Shown here: positions 12,900 to 26,172 of the stretch, piece by piece
Layout: the number at the start of each line of letters is the position of its first letter
Position numbering within the stretch: position 1 is the stretch's first letter
Assembly: GCA_973895155.1 (NCBI GenBank)
Contig: OZ316892.1
Location: 22,506,001-22,570,000, forward strand
Direction of reading: 5' to 3'
DNA from: Marsupella aquatica
Lineage: Eukaryota; Marchantiophyta
DNA: 64,000 bases
Translations under genes and position numbers: made by a program
The notes under the pieces: model-generated
The model's database searches: none
Told to the model about the DNA's origin: nothing
What the model saw: the letters and a program-made list of their open reading frames with translations, nothing else

Positions 12900-15800
12900 T
12901 AAGTAAATCAGTTGACACTCCTAGTCAATCAATCCAACAGTACACAAATATCTTTAAAACAATTTGACCTAGGGTTCAGGTTTGTTCCCTCCATTTCCAA
13001 TTTTGTACGCAACTTTTTGGCTCCATTGCATATTATAGAAGAAGTACTGTGATTTTGGTCTCTAAATGAACCTACTAGCTGGACCCGCCCCCCCCTCCCC
13101 CAAAAAAAAACACACACACACACACAAAACTCACTCTCAAACGAGTTGATAAGAAAAAATATTATATATATATCAAAAGTCAAAAGTCAACATTCTAGAC
13201 CCCTATTCGAGACCCCTACCTCGATCACCACCGATCACACTACCATACAAGTTCTGGAATAAAGGACAATGGAGTGACTTTTTGCTCACTTGTTTACTTT
13301 GTTAACGATGTTTTTGACTAGTAATGGTGAACTGGACCCACCAGGTTTTGGAAGTGTAGTGTAAATTTAACTAAGAGACTGGACCGAATTTATTAAAGTC
13401 GACGCAATATGTACATTCATTTATTTTCTCTGTAAGACTCAAAGGTCTAGCTGCAGCAGCACGAGGATTAGAGATAAGAGTTCTCCGCAGCCATGCATCG
13501 TGCCATGAAATACCTTGAGTACTTCGAATCACAAGCTTTGTTTGCACTGCCATGTGTTTTTGGAGCATGATGGCAGGAACCTGATCACGCTCATCCTTTT
13601 CTTCTCTCCCTTGTAAAAACTCAGCGACGAAGGAGATCCGGGTTTCGCTAACAGGTTCATACAGATGGTGTACATTCTCAACCAGGGCAAGTGAAGGTAG
13701 TTTCAAGGTGTAGCTTCACAGGACTCCATGTACGTTGGACGCGTCAGTTGACAGTTCCTTCCTGACTACAGTATGAAGTGGGACTCGTTCCAATCTGCTT
13801 CAGGTGATTCTGTGTGGGGGAAGCGAACAACGTACAGTTCCAGTTCTAGAGTGAGAAATTTCGGAGAGATTCTAGAGAATTTCTAGAGATGATCAAGTTC
13901 GGAGAAATGAGATGGCAGGGGCTCATTCTATCCGTCCTCAAGACTGGTACGTGAAGGAATCAATCAACAATAGAGTCAGTCCTTTTTGTGGCAAAATTTT
14001 GTCAAACTCCACCCGTCATATATAATTCTTGGATCGCCACAATTCAAGGCATGTTTTTTATTTAAATTCATTAACTAGTTTCTCAGCAAGCCACAGGGCC
14101 CATTAGTCACAATCTAATGGCTTCCTCACATCTAAGGAGATCTAACGTCAGAATTAAAAATAAAACGCAGTAAATATTCTTAGCATCTCCTCCTTGACAT
14201 AAGGTAAGAAGGGCCACCTAGCATTTTAAAATTACTTTCAAACTACCGTGGACCAAACTGATGTATTGGGACCGTAGCCAATAAGCTTAGCATCTCATCC
14301 CCATCTACAAGGTAAGGTTGACCACTTGGCATTTAAAAATCCTTAAAACTCTATTGGGACTGTAGCCCAAACAGCCAAAAGCACCGACATAATTACCAAA
14401 TGACCGAATCCAGGAATGTTGATTTCTATTTGATAATGATTGATATTAATGAAGATCGACAACTAGATAAGTCTATTTTTGAGGGCAAGTTGCCGAGTTG
14501 TCTAAGAATGCCGTTGACTTTCTTGAAGTGTGCTAACAGCTACAGTAAAGTGGACAATATGGAACCTTACAAGGGAACAGCATGGCTCCTTCTGGGAAAT
14601 TGGTTCGCTTGTATTATGCACATATTATAACATAATTTGTGGTTGGGGTTCTCCAAGGGTTCAGAAAATTAAAACTACAGTAAGAAACTGTTCGGTAGTC
14701 TTCGGTTCTCCTCGAAACTTCTCTTCTCCAAACTCATCCTAATACAACCACCTTTGATTCCAGATCGAGTTCGACAGGTATTCTGGAGGAGAACTCGAGC
14801 CACAGTCGAATCAGACTAAGGAGCGTACCTGATGTTCTTTCTGTATTAGACCTGAAGTCGATTGTTCCATTGGCTGAATTCAGACAGGCAATCGTAGGGA
14901 ATGCTACCTAGATCATCGTTTAACTAATTTCCAGTCTCAAAAATTTTCCTCAATTTCAAGCATGATAATGCTCGGTTTAGTGGGTGAAATATTTCCGCGC
15001 GGTGATTTTCTAAACGATCTGGGGAAAAGAAATTGGGGAGCTAGGCCCACTCTTAAAATGATGCACTTCGTGTTCAGACCGTTTATTGCAAGACTCACGT
15101 CGGACAATTCTGTGTAGCACCACTTAACCACGAAGAAAAACCTTGATGAGCAAACGCTTTGGACATGAACTGATCGAGGACGATGAAATAGAATTCTGGA
15201 ATATCTTCCATTGAACAAATCTACAGAACAAACATTTCCGTAGCGGGGTGAGACGTGTGAACTAAATCTTCCAGAACAGAGCACCAATTGCAATATTACG
15301 GTGCCAAATCACATAGAGGTTCGTTGTTCTTGGCCCCTTGTTTGGGGTTTCGGCTTGTCTCATACACTGGTCTTTGGCTTATGCATCCTTGAATTGTTTC
15401 TATGATGTGGTGCATTTATTTTCTCAATAAATCAAAGCAACTGCAGTTTCATAGGTATCCACGTATTATGCGAGAGACATCTACTGAAGCAAAGAGTTCC
15501 CAACCCATGCGGCGATTTTGCACTGGAATCAGATCATAAATGCTTTCACTAAGTGACTTCTTCAAGTCTTCCCAATGTCTTTGACGCCTCCATATGCAAT
15601 CCTGCAGTCCAATCCTGTACGAGGTTGACTAATCTCACATTGTATAGATGTTTAATTTAATACTGAACGACATGCTTCTTCTTTTTTAGCTCCAGGGTGT
15701 AATTCTTAATTTACCTCAATTGCCTCAGATTCTACGCTGAAGTGGAAAAAAGAAGAGAAGAAAGGTATGCTTTGAGAGAAAGGTAATATCCCTCACATTC

Positions 15801-16336
15801 AAAAGTTCGATGTTTTTCTCAGTTCATGTGAGTTTGATCAATAAATTTCTTCCCTCAAAGGATCCCTTCCAAATCTTGTGGCTATATACAGGAGCCAAAT
15901 GAACTCCTCCAATAAATCTTCACGTGGTGGAACGTTTCTCATAACTATCTTGAGAGTACAAATTTTATCGAGCCTAGTAACCTATAAATATGTTTTCCCT
16001 TCTGTGGGTTTGTTGTGTCCCTGTTATTTCCTTTAGCAATGCACATAATAGTGAGAAATAAGAAAGAGACACACCTCGTTCTGGATGAGCCATCTCAGAA
16101 ATAAAAACATTATGTCACCATATCAGACATGAGGCTAAACAGCCAGATAAAAGCCTCGGTAAATGCCAATTCCAGGTCGTTTATGAAGGATGCAAACACC
16201 ATATTTTAATGCTTCCTTTTATCTTCGTTGGTCAAGGTAGGAGACCAGTTGTCACCTCAACGCTCTACCACTACAAGTTCGAAAGCTCTGATTAGTAGAG
16301 AACCTAAAATGAACAGATGACTCACCAATAGCCAGA

Positions 16337-16339
<3 letters not shown>
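12900..16339. other. Spacer, no supported gene
   Basis: Contains a C-run, A-run and CA-repeat patch around 13085-13130. A minus-strand frame at 13371-13706 (111 aa) is open but has no recognisable motif or splice structure. I see no RNA gene. Confidence 0.5.

Positions 16340-16390
<51 letters not shown>
16340..16390. repeat. TC dinucleotide microsatellite
   Basis: An uninterrupted run of about 25 TC units. A similar run lies upstream of the GET3 gene at 36902-36949. TC tracts of this kind are common in plant 5' leaders, but no gene start is evident next to this one. Confidence 0.97.
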
Positions 16391-16392
<2 letters not shown>

Positions 16393-17881
16393 GTTCGTTT
16401 GCTCTGATTGAATTGGAGGAAAAAATAGTAAGTTCCCAGTAGCTAGGCAAATTGATGGTACTAATTTCTCATCAGTACAAGATCATTATGTTTCAAGATT
16501 TCCTTCGAATTCAATTATGTCTCTAATTAAGTCAAATGAAGTATGCACGGAAGTTAGCCGAATTGATGAAATAGTCAAAGCAGCACTGACTTATCGTTAA
16601 GAACCAAAAACGTACTGTACTTCGAACAGAAAGTGTCTCATGGTAATTTTTCAAACCCTTTTTCTGAAAAGCTCAATTTTGACCATCGACATTGGAAAGA
16701 CATACTTTCATGTTGCCTTTGGTGCGAGTCTAGTACTATTTCACGTATTGCATGTCACAAAGTTACATAAAAATTCAGCTAATTAAGTGTTTCAGAGATC
16801 AGGTAGACCTTATTTTGTAAGCCATGGCAGGGCAAGTTATCAGTGGCTAGCTTTATATCATGGGACAATTTACGTGGATGGGCTCTCAGTACTGGTATTT
16901 GAAAAGGTGTGTCTTTCCGGAAGGCATACATGAGCTTCTTTGTGGCTTCTTTCTGTATGAAGGAGCGTTAATGGATGATGAATTACATTCCATCCATGGG
17001 CGCTTAGAAAAATATGAACCTCAGGTTCTAGATCAAAAGTCTTTGTCTAAGCTTGCTGTTTCTCGAAGGCACACAGCTCTTTGAAACAGTCTTGAATGCT
17101 CGATCTGAAGTCCAACGCTTCAAACAACACAGCTATAGTCGTGTTGTACGGGGCAACGGCTCGCTTATTGATCAGGCAATTATACTCTCACATGTAGAAT
17201 AGAATTACAACACCTTACACGACGTTCCAATGTGAATCGTGGGATGAGATCGTTTCCTATTTCTTTTACTCGTAACGATCTACACTTAACATTTCAATTC
17301 TCTAATCACTTTCAAGCCTTGCAATGTGTGAAGGCCGAAAAAGATTACACTAGCTGAATTGGAATGTTCATCTGGCTAGGAAACTTTACTATGAAATTAT
17401 CAAATTTGAAGAGGTGTGTCTCCTTCCAAGAGACACATTGGATATTATCGTTCTAGTAACTTAAACAATGAACGTCACGTGAATCAACGAACTTGGTCTC
17501 ATAGTTAGCTTCACGTTAAGCCCATTTAAAGATGATCATATTTGAAAGACATGTTTCCCAACCGTAACCAATGTATCATGAGAAATTTTCCATGGACTCG
17601 ATAATTGGGCTTCAATTGATAGCCTGTGAGTGTGTCAACTTTCGTTGAAGGTCAAAGTTAAATCAGGTGTCACTGACCAATCATGGTCCCACTTTCAGCT
17701 GAAAAATTTTATCTTCTTTCGGTTGAAAATTGGACGGCCTCAACACTATAAGGCCGTCTAGCCGACGTCAAGTTCCAATACTCTAACAAATAATGACGTA
17801 AACGGTGTTATTGTGAATCATTCAAAATCACATTAGCTAGTTTGGAAACTCCACGACATCAAGGTGAAGGTCTAGGTCAAG
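16391..17881. other. Spacer, nothing recognised
   Basis: Short frames only. No domains, repeats or RNA genes were seen. Confidence 0.5.
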
Positions 17882-18238
17882 ATGTCAGATGTTCCTCCAA
17901 CTACACCACAGGCGGAGAGTGTGTTTGCGAAGTACCTCAAAGTGATTATTTTTTGCAAGTCTGCAACGCCACCAGCGAGTTCTAGCACAGGAGAAACCCC
18001 TGCACGAGAGGGGACAAGGGCCGCGAGATTCAAAAAGAAAGTCAGAAATAGTGTAATGTTAGTCAGAGGAAGTGTACAAAAACGTATAGATGAAACATGG
18101 AAACACATGGATGCAGTCAGCAAACGCAAATGTTGTGGATTGGGCCCTCAACCGCCACCGCTTCCAGACACCCCCACTACTCCCTCCAGCAACTGGGTGC
18201 CTTCAGGAGAGAGTCAAGCGAGCCCACCCCCGACATAA
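17882..18238 (+). CDS. Hypothetical 118-aa basic protein (weak)
   Basis: An uninterrupted plus-strand frame from ATG at 17882. The predicted protein is rich in Pro, Ser and Thr at both ends. A basic centre (AARFKKKVRNSVM, around residues 47-59) is followed by a predicted helix and a CC pair near residue 104. The composition is more protein-like than that of neighbouring chance frames. I recognise no family, no splice support was found, and an 85-aa frame is open on the opposite strand. It may be an exon of a small lineage-specific gene or a chance frame. Confidence 0.25.
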   Translation: MSDVPPTTPQAESVFAKYLKVIIFCKSATPPASSSTGETPAREGTRAARFKKKVRNSVMLVRGSVQKRIDETWKHMDAVSKRKCCGLGPQPPPLPDTPTTPSSNWVPSGESQASPPPT

Positions 18239-20290
18239 GGATCGTTGGTGTTCATGAGCCCAAAAATATTGGTCTTCATGGACTCCGATCCATTCCATGT
18301 TTTTGCCTTCTGGGGACATTAATTAGCATACTAGCAGAGATTGGGTCAAATTTTTTAACAAGCTTCGTCTGCTCAAGATTTACCTTGAGCGTTTGCCAAA
18401 ATTTCAGAGCATTACCGGTTTTAGATCCAGCCGGTTGCTGAAAGGAAAGAGCTTGCAATTGTTGCAAGAAGCCACCCAAAACAATGTCTCCACAGTAAAA
18501 TTATATGAAAATTGATACCAAATGAGGTAAATCTCATGAAACATTCTCAAAATCCATGACACAACTGTATAACATCGAAGTAGTTATTTGTACAGCTTTA
18601 GACCATGAGAATGAAAACTATGGACGAAGATCTTTGCTTAAAAATATTGTATCGAAATGCCTGATCTACTTTGCCGTTAATGATTACGAAGTAGTGTAGC
18701 AGCATTTTCTCTCCGGGCAAAATCTATCGGTTGCTCATAAACCCTCACGATCCATGTTGCTATAGTACATTGTGCTATACAATATGATGGCCAACATCGA
18801 CATTCAACGCTACCATGAAAAGAGTTGCAAATTCCATTGTGCGAAAACAGAAACCAAACATTACTCATTCGTTTGGCACAAAGCTGTCGTCACAAGACCT
18901 CGTTTTAATTCGACGCTGCCCACTTGACCGATCTGTAGAACTCTCTTTGGAAAATTGAAGGCTTTTATAGGAATTTAGTAATCAAACAGATACCTGGTGG
19001 ACTGGGTATGACAAGGTTCAGATTCAAGGTACGACGCCAGGGCGAAAGGTTTAACCGCACCGTAAACTTCGATCTTACCATACTGGCCAAAACAAAATTT
19101 CCTAAGTTTTCGGTTTTACATAACTAAACAGATCACCTGATGAGGCATGTGAGCATTCATTTTGTTTGGCCAAAACTTGGCTTGGATGCGTTCAGTTCGG
19201 AGTACGAGCAGTTCAATTCATCTCCTCGAATGTTTAATAAGTCACCATGGAAACGAAGAAAGGATCTTTTGACACGTGTTGCAATGTGGCACAACTTGGA
19301 GTGCAAAGGAGTTTACTAAAGATACCTTCAAGACGAAAATTTCCAAAGATCACCTTCGTCTCTCAAAACCTCCATAAAAATGCCCCAATAACGATTTCGT
19401 GCTTGGAATGAATGAAACACAGGAAAGCACAAAATCTCAAGAATACTTTTCCAATAGACTCCTCGAGTTCGACGAAACATCAGTGGCATTTGTTAGAACA
19501 AAGCGAAAATGAAAGAACTCCATTGCGATACTTTTAGGACAGTAACCTCTTCTGCCTCATATGAAGCTCTTACAATGTGTTAACGCTATCAGGAACGGAA
19601 TGAAAAGATCAGATCAAGAAGACTGTCTCTATGACGGTCATGGCGGGAGGGCCTAGCCTAGAAAGCTATCATGCATATGGATTAGACTCCTCTCCAAGAG
19701 CCAGCTCTCTAAGGGGAAGCAAATCACAGGACCAGTAAAATGATTTTTCTAGAAACTTGAGTCTTCAGCGGTTGTGCCATGGGCAATGACCAGTATCCAA
19801 TTGAACAATTCAGCATTAATTGAAAAAGTTCAGCATGGCTTCCTCTAGCCATCAAAATTAATTGGCATTAATCCCCTCCACGCAACGGCTCTTTGCTGCG
19901 CTTGCAAGAGAGTGTCCCCAAGGATACAAAATCCTCATCAACATAAAGTGGACGAGGCTTCGTTTCAAAAAGACGTGGAGGGCTTACGATGTGCTGTGGA
20001 TCAATGTCTGGCACATCTTCCTCCTGTAAATGCTCTGGTGGCCCATGGCACTCCAGTAAACTATCGTCAGTATCATTATCAGAGGTGAAAACTATTAATT
20101 CTGGCTTTTTAAATCCTTGTGCCCAATTGAGGAACCGCTATTAAAAAGCTGGCTTCAATACAGAAAACCCATTCAGATCTTTACGCAGAAAGGACTACAC
20201 TGAGTCTGATCTCTTGCAACAGAAATCATGGCACTACCTATTACCACACTTATCAAGAAAACATTCGACTCAAGTGGCACATCGTAATCC
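18239..20290. other. Spacer downstream of the APE1-like gene
   Basis: No supported gene. The last few hundred bases before 20290 are probably the 3' untranslated region of the minus-strand endonuclease gene, but no clear polyadenylation signal was pinned down. Confidence 0.45.
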
Positions 20291-23200
20291 CTACAACCTG
20301 TCAGTTCTCCCAAGGTCGTCAACCTCATTTGTGATTGATAGACCATGAATTGCAGCAACGTCCTTCGGGCTTTTTGTAAGTTCCAGAGTTATTGGAGTAT
20401 GGTCACTTCCATAAAACCCTGTCAACATCAAGGTATTAATTACTTTAGGAGACAATACTTCTTCACCATAACCGAGGCTTTGCAAACTCAGAGAACAGAA
20501 GACAAATGATAGCTGAGAGAGTTGACTGATATTCCGCGTTTTGCTCTGGTCATTCAAATTTGACGCCCAAAAGAGGCATACCTTCCAACTCAATACCAGA
20601 ACCAAGGATATCACAACGGAGTAGCCTCCCTACTAGCTGTCGTGGTATCAAGAAATAATCAATCCTCATACGCTTTCCACGATACCTGCGGCGTTAAAAA
20701 AGGGTCCATAATTTTCTCAGTAAGCAAGCCAAAGGAGAGCCGACAAAGCAGCACGAAGCAGCACGAAGCAGCAGAATTGACGATGGTGCCAGTTCTACCG
20801 GAACTTACATGCCAACTGGATTTCCAGACCATGTAAAGCCACTATCAAATTCTTGCTCCTTGTGCAGCCAGCGGTAGGAATCAACCAAGTCACCCCTGCA
20901 CAGACGATGCAAAGGCTGAAATTTAATAACTGCTTGAAGTAATGGAAGACTCACAACAGGTCCTGGATGGCGCCAGATATACAGCCTTTGCTTGGGATAC
21001 TAGAAGAACAGGAGGCACGACAGTATACTAAATGAAGGTGGCTTCAAAATAGCACGTAAGTCATAAAGTTGGATTACAAACTCGTCTAGAACCTTGGAGA
21101 AGCGTTGCCTCTCAGCTTGGGTAAAGCCAGGTTGACCAACATCCTGAGAATGGTATGTCAGCAAAAAGGCGTGGTACGGTCAGCATCCTCTTGCCCTACT
21201 CCCGACCCAGACAGAAAGGGGGGACAAAAGAGGACTTGAATGGGGAACGCCATGATAATAATAACCAGTAAAATTACGACTGAACGGGAAGAGGTAATCT
21301 TTGCAGTTTTTGCAAGTTCGATCGTGAGAACTTGGAACTTTAATCTTCGGCCTGCCAAAGTGATTTCCGTCCATCCAAAATCACTACCTTCGTCTTTTCC
21401 ATATTATAAAGAGCATCCAGTGTCTCTATATCTGTTTTAACTGCAACGATGGGCCAAGTAAGAGCTAAGTACCTCTTTGTTAGGTGGTATATAACCTTTT
21501 TGTTTGGCATTTTGAAAAAAGTCAGGGTCGGTTACATCAACGTCTTGATGACTGCAAGCACATCATACCAAACATATCCATTAGATAGCCGAAACCCCAT
21601 CCTGCTTTTGTTCATGGACCGTCAAGCTGGTTCATGAAAAAATTCAGCACATCATACCAAACATATCCCTTAGATAGCCAAAACCCCATCCTGCTGTTGT
21701 TCATAGAACGTCAAGCTGGTTCATGAAAAAAATTCCAAAGTGAGTTCCGGCTGCATTAAGTCACTTACGCAGATACCTTTTCTTTTAGTTCACCCTGCCA
21801 GACCAGTCTTAAGAGGAAAACCCAAACGTACTTGGGAAAGATTATGCATGCAAAACGCTCAGAATTCATCATCTTCCTGGGTTGTTGGAACTTCTTACTC
21901 ATCTATGAGACTCTTTACTGCAAAAGAATTGCCTTATAAACCGGTGACAAGAGGCTGTCGATCTTGAAGTAGTGTCACCAGGCCTAGTACCTTACGTTGA
22001 GATCGCCACACCAAATAATGGCTTTTTGCAAGGCTGGGTGACAAAGTTGTACACTCGCTTGTCCCATTGCCTGCGTCTTTTGAATCCAAGTTCTTCATCC
22101 TTCCAACCGTTGTTTGGAACATATGTATTCAGGAGCCTAAAGGTTTTGAATTCTGCAACTACTACCCTTCCATCCGACTCATGTACTCCTGTACACAGCC
22201 CAACCCCGTTTCCACCAATTTCAACTTTTCATGAACCTGCTCGTCTCCTCGTCTGGGCTTCGAAAGTGTATGTATTTATTAATGTAGGCATTAAATAGAA
22301 ACACAGAACAGTCTCATGCCGAGCTTTCTACCTTTGTAAATTTGAAGAGCTTTGTTAGTCTGAACCCATACTTACTACCTAACTAGACCAATGAAATAAG
22401 TACTTAGACTAAACTCGAGAACGCTTGTAATTGCAATTAAGAACAACGCGCATGGACTGATTTCTTCACAAAATTCTTGATCTGCAAAATCTTCAATTGT
22501 GACACCAATGGAGATACGTGTGAGCTGTGGCAATGACTAGACTACCAAATACCACTTAAAAATCACCTGGGGCAGAGATTGTATCGAGAGAAAATGTCAC
22601 AGAGACCGGTTTGAAGCATTTTTTAATAAGGAGAGCTGTGCCACTGTACTTGCTACCCGCCAGCGACCACCAAGCTTGATACTCTGATAAAGGCTCTTCT
22701 GAAAGAGAACGCAGTATTGTCTGCCAAATCATACAAATCATCCCGCAAAATGATTGAATGATCTCACGAGAAACACATGCTAGACTTGTTCCAACCGTTG
22801 TTGGAAGTTTGCTAGCATGAAACCGATGGTAAAAAAATACATCATTTGTTGTCTAAAGCACCTTTCCGAGAGCACCTCACGCTGAGCTAGTTCAAATTAG
22901 AGGCTCAAACAGACCAGTACAATTCATACGATCATGCCAGGAGAGAGAATTCAACCTTCAACCGCCCTGACATTTTCATCTAATCCGTCATGTAATACGG
23001 TAAGAGAACACTACCTGTTTGTCGACTCGAGCTGCACTGGTATCATCCTTCATTGCAGAAGGATTGCGTCCAGCTGCAGGCACTCGGATCTCCTGCATAC
23101 GTACATAAGAGGCAGTGTAACCATTAGAAACCCTTTAACAAAGTCTCTTCGGTTGGCTCAAGTTAATGAAGCCTCAAGGACAGAAGAAAGCCACGAAGTT

Positions 23201-24292
23201 CCTCCCTTCAAGGGGAATAATAAACTTTGAGATTGAAAATATGTCATCGAAAAGGATATTAAATCTTTAAACTGAGCTATCCATGAAAGGGCCATGTCAC
23301 GCTTTGACAGAAGGTTGTTTTTGTGGAGTGCGATATGCTCAACCTTTTTCACCATGCCACGTTCCCAGAAAGAACAGAGAAGCCCTGAACACTACAGTGT
23401 AATAACAAGAACTGCAAGACATATGGAAATGTCAACGTCTCTAATCCTTCCCGTTACCGCAGTTTGTACATTTATGATCAAGTTTTCGTTCCATTTTTCC
23501 GAGGGGGACACGTTCACTAGTTTCAAGTGAAAAAATTTGAGCGCGTTGTTAAAGGCCAAATTGACGTTCCCACCTGATCAAATCGAATCAGAATTTAGAC
23601 CCTACCCACAAAATAAAGGAAACACTTCTCCAAGATTTCTCAGTCATATCAGAAATCTTTTAATCCCCCTTGTGCAGATTAGGTAATTCTTGATACTTCG
23701 TCCCCTGTTCGTTTTGATGACCTCTTGGTGTTGCTTCCAACCCTGGATTCGGGGTAGGTACTGTACGTTGCTAGTCCCAGAGCCCAAATGACCATTAAGG
23801 TCATATTGAGTTGAAGAAATCGTAGATTTCATTTCATTCTTGTCAAAATTTGGTGGGACAAGATCGCATATAGACAAAGATGTTTCTAACAAACATTGCA
23901 AAATTTAGTTAAAGTGAGATATCCATCTGTGGATGTTCAAGTCATCCATTCGCTCATTCTTGTGCAAACTGGGTTTCAAAATGAGAGTTCAGAAATAAAC
24001 CTGCCTGCAATGCGATGACATCGGGATTGCACCGCCGTACGAGCTCGAAAAGTTCGGCTCGATTATTCTTCACCCGGAGCAAGAAACTGTTGGCATTCCA
24101 GGAAAGAAACTTTGTCGGATCTTCTCGTCCCCCTCCTGCTGCTGCTGCTCCCTCTCTCGCGCCATTCCCTAAATTCTCTTCTTTCTCTTCGTTCTCTTCT
24201 TTCTCTTCTTTCTCTCCATTCCCATCCACAAGAACTCCATTCCGCTTTTTGATGGACCCATCTTTCTGCAATGGCTGGAAAAATCGTTTCAT
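20291..24292 (-). CDS. APE1-like AP endonuclease / exonuclease III family, ten exons, two frame lesions
   Basis: Base-excision repair enzyme that nicks DNA at abasic sites (endonuclease/exonuclease/phosphatase fold). It most resembles the plant nuclear form I know as Arabidopsis APE1L. Exons on the minus strand are 24292-24005, 23092-23015, 22881-22862, 22720-22567, 22188-21991, 21551-21473, 21143-21082, 20895-20809, 20685-20582 and 20418-20291 (stop TAG). The start MKRFFQP is supported by homology. Visible motifs are FLSWNANSFLLRVKN, NPDVIALQ, WWSLAGSKYSGTALL, NTYVPNNGWKDEE, IWCGDLNVSHQD, GQPGFTQAERQRF, KRMRIDYFL and GSDHTPITLE (catalytic His). Intron 1 uses a GC donor (CAG/GCAGGT). The 20-nt third exon and the fifth exon each appear one nucleotide short for frame continuity, both near A-runs. 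Either these are assembly homopolymer errors or the gene is recently inactivated. Confidence 0.87.
21558..21736. repeat. 89-bp tandem duplication inside an intron
   Basis: AGCACATCATACCAAACATA recurs 89 bp apart, and the units run through GTCAAGCTGGTTCATGAAAA with a few substitutions. It lies in the APE1-like gene's fifth intron (21552-21990), only a few bases upstream, in transcript direction, of exon 6. It therefore carries two copies of the sequence close to the branch-point region. Confidence 0.9.
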
Positions 24293-25500
24293 GAACTCCA
24301 AATGAATGGATGAAAAAAGGTTGAATCTGGAAGCTGAGTGACCAGACGGAAAAATACTGCAGGCAAATAAGGTGGGTTTGGAGAAGTCCTGGCATTCCTG
24401 TCTTTTCACTCCATCTTTCGAACAGCGGAAATCCTCTGGTACAGCTCAAGCACGAGATCTCTCGACAGAAGGCAAGGCAAGACCAGAGCCCAAGAGCTAA
24501 GCTAAGCTGAGCTGAATGTACGTCGAATGTTCTTTCACAAATTGAGCAAATCCAATTCACTTTGGTAGACTCTGGTGAGTGATTTGAAGTCCAAGCGTGG
24601 GTTCCATAGAGCCCACTTCCATGTTCCCCCACCCTAAGATAACCCCCTCACCAGCCTAGCCTGGGGTTCCCAAGTCTCATAGTCCTCAACCAAACTGGCA
24701 GTCTCTAAATTTCGAAATTTTAATGTTAAGGGTTACGGTTGCTAACCCATGGCCTGTTGGGGCCATGGCTGGAACCCCCTCGGGCTCACCACCCTCAGGG
24801 ACTACAGCCCGTAAACCCTCTGAGCCATGGGTTACCATACACCATAATTTTTGAGATCTCTATTTGTTGTTAAAGTCACCTTGTGTGACGGTGGAAATGC
24901 TATGAACATTTATTATCTAATTTTCTTAGATTAATTTCTGACTGCCAGATCTCTATAGATAAACTGATCACTGTTAAATTATGGCTAATGGGGTCTGTGG
25001 CTAGGTCGGAAATTGGCTAATGGACAACAAAAAACCTGATGATTCTTTTGCCAAGAGTGGCTTAGACTTTTTAAAGAGCTGGTATCTAGAGAATTTTTGC
25101 CACTAAAAGAAATGCTGGCCCCTCCCACCCAACATTCCTGTCCAGGATCCAGGCAAAGATTTAGGGCCAATTCCCATGATTGTGAACACACTTGAAGAAC
25201 CTGGGTTTTGCATGGAACCCAAATTCTCCCATGGAAGGCTCCCAAAAGCTTCAGGCTTCCAAGTGTTTCCCGTACATTTCAAAAGAATTATGTGAAGAAT
25301 GTCAGGTGTTTTGCTTCCAGCCCATAACCCTCTCCAGGCCATGCCTTGCCCTACACTTAAACCCTCCTTGTGAATCTTAGTTTGCATGTACATTGGAGGT
25401 TATGGGTCACATAACTCATACAAAGGACTGCAGCCTGGCCATGGATCAGGGACATGGCCCTAAGTATTTCCAACATTCACTTGTTGGGTTACTCTCACTA
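24293..25500. other. 5' flank of the APE1-like gene and spacer
   Basis: The first 350 bases are likely 5' leader and promoter of the minus-strand gene. Around 24740-24835 there are short GC-rich inverted words (GCTAACCCATGG, CCATGGGTTACC) resembling material at 38.0-38.6 kb, perhaps relics of one repeat family. No gene is supported. Confidence 0.45.
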
Positions 25501-25539
25501 ACCTATAAGAAAATATAGTGTTTTAACAATTTATATAAA

Positions 25540-25860
25540 TAAAGGTAATTGTACAAAGTATTCTGATAATTGCACATCAACATGTGACAATGTACTGAGT
25601 ACTATGTCACTCCATCTCATGATAAAGTCATTTGTTCTAGAGAGAAATAAAGGTAGCTGTACAAAGTAATGTGATAATTGCACATCAAAATGTGACAATA
25701 TAAATGAAGATAATTGTACAAAGCACAGTGATAAACTGCACATATGTCAATCCATACCATAATAAACTCATTTGTTCTATGGAGTACTATGTCAGTCCAT
25801 ACCCTGATAAACTCATTTGTTAGAGGGAGTACTATGTCACTCCATACCCTGATGAACTCT
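25540..25860. repeat. Degenerate tandem repeats of about 45 bp
   Basis: Variants of GAGTACTATGTCACTCCATA-CCTGATAAACTCATTTGTT occur about four times between 25590 and 25860. They are interleaved with AATTGTACAAAGTA-TGATAATTGCACATCA words. One further copy stands alone at 26568-26610, beyond the dispersed repeat at 25866-26172, as if that repeat had inserted into the array. Confidence 0.75.
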
Positions 25861-25865
25861 CATTA

Positions 25866-26172
25866 CAGACCCCACTAGAGGTCCCTTCCAAAATTCGAGA
25901 CTCCACAGCGCGCCACATCATCATGATGCGCTACAAACAGGTACGGATTGTTTTAGAAAATAAAATTACTTCAATATTCGTGTTTGTGGCAGGATTTTGG
26001 CAAAATTGAGGGACGCCATACCGTAAACCTTGATGTAAAAATATTTCAAAAGTAACCATTTTATTTACCCTAGGTAACAAATTGTTCAATTAGTAGGAGG
26101 CACACCTTCCGTGTTTTTTACCCTGAGTAACCGCTGCCCACTTGCATTCTGAATTGTGTTTCAATTGAATAA
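25866..26172 (-). repeat. Dispersed repeat, copy B
   Basis: Reverse-complement homologue of 12612-12898. It begins with GACCCCACTAGAGGTCCCTT, and the TACCCTGAGTAACCGCTGCCCACTT segment corresponds to the start of copy A. Non-coding and probably a non-autonomous mobile element fragment. Confidence 0.75.

Noticed and set aside
13371-13706. 111-aa minus-strand frame
   Set aside because: No motif, no homology I recognise and no exon context.
24063-24632. 189-aa minus-strand frame rich in Glu and Arg
   Set aside because: It is an out-of-frame shadow of the low-complexity acidic stretch in APE1-like exon 1.
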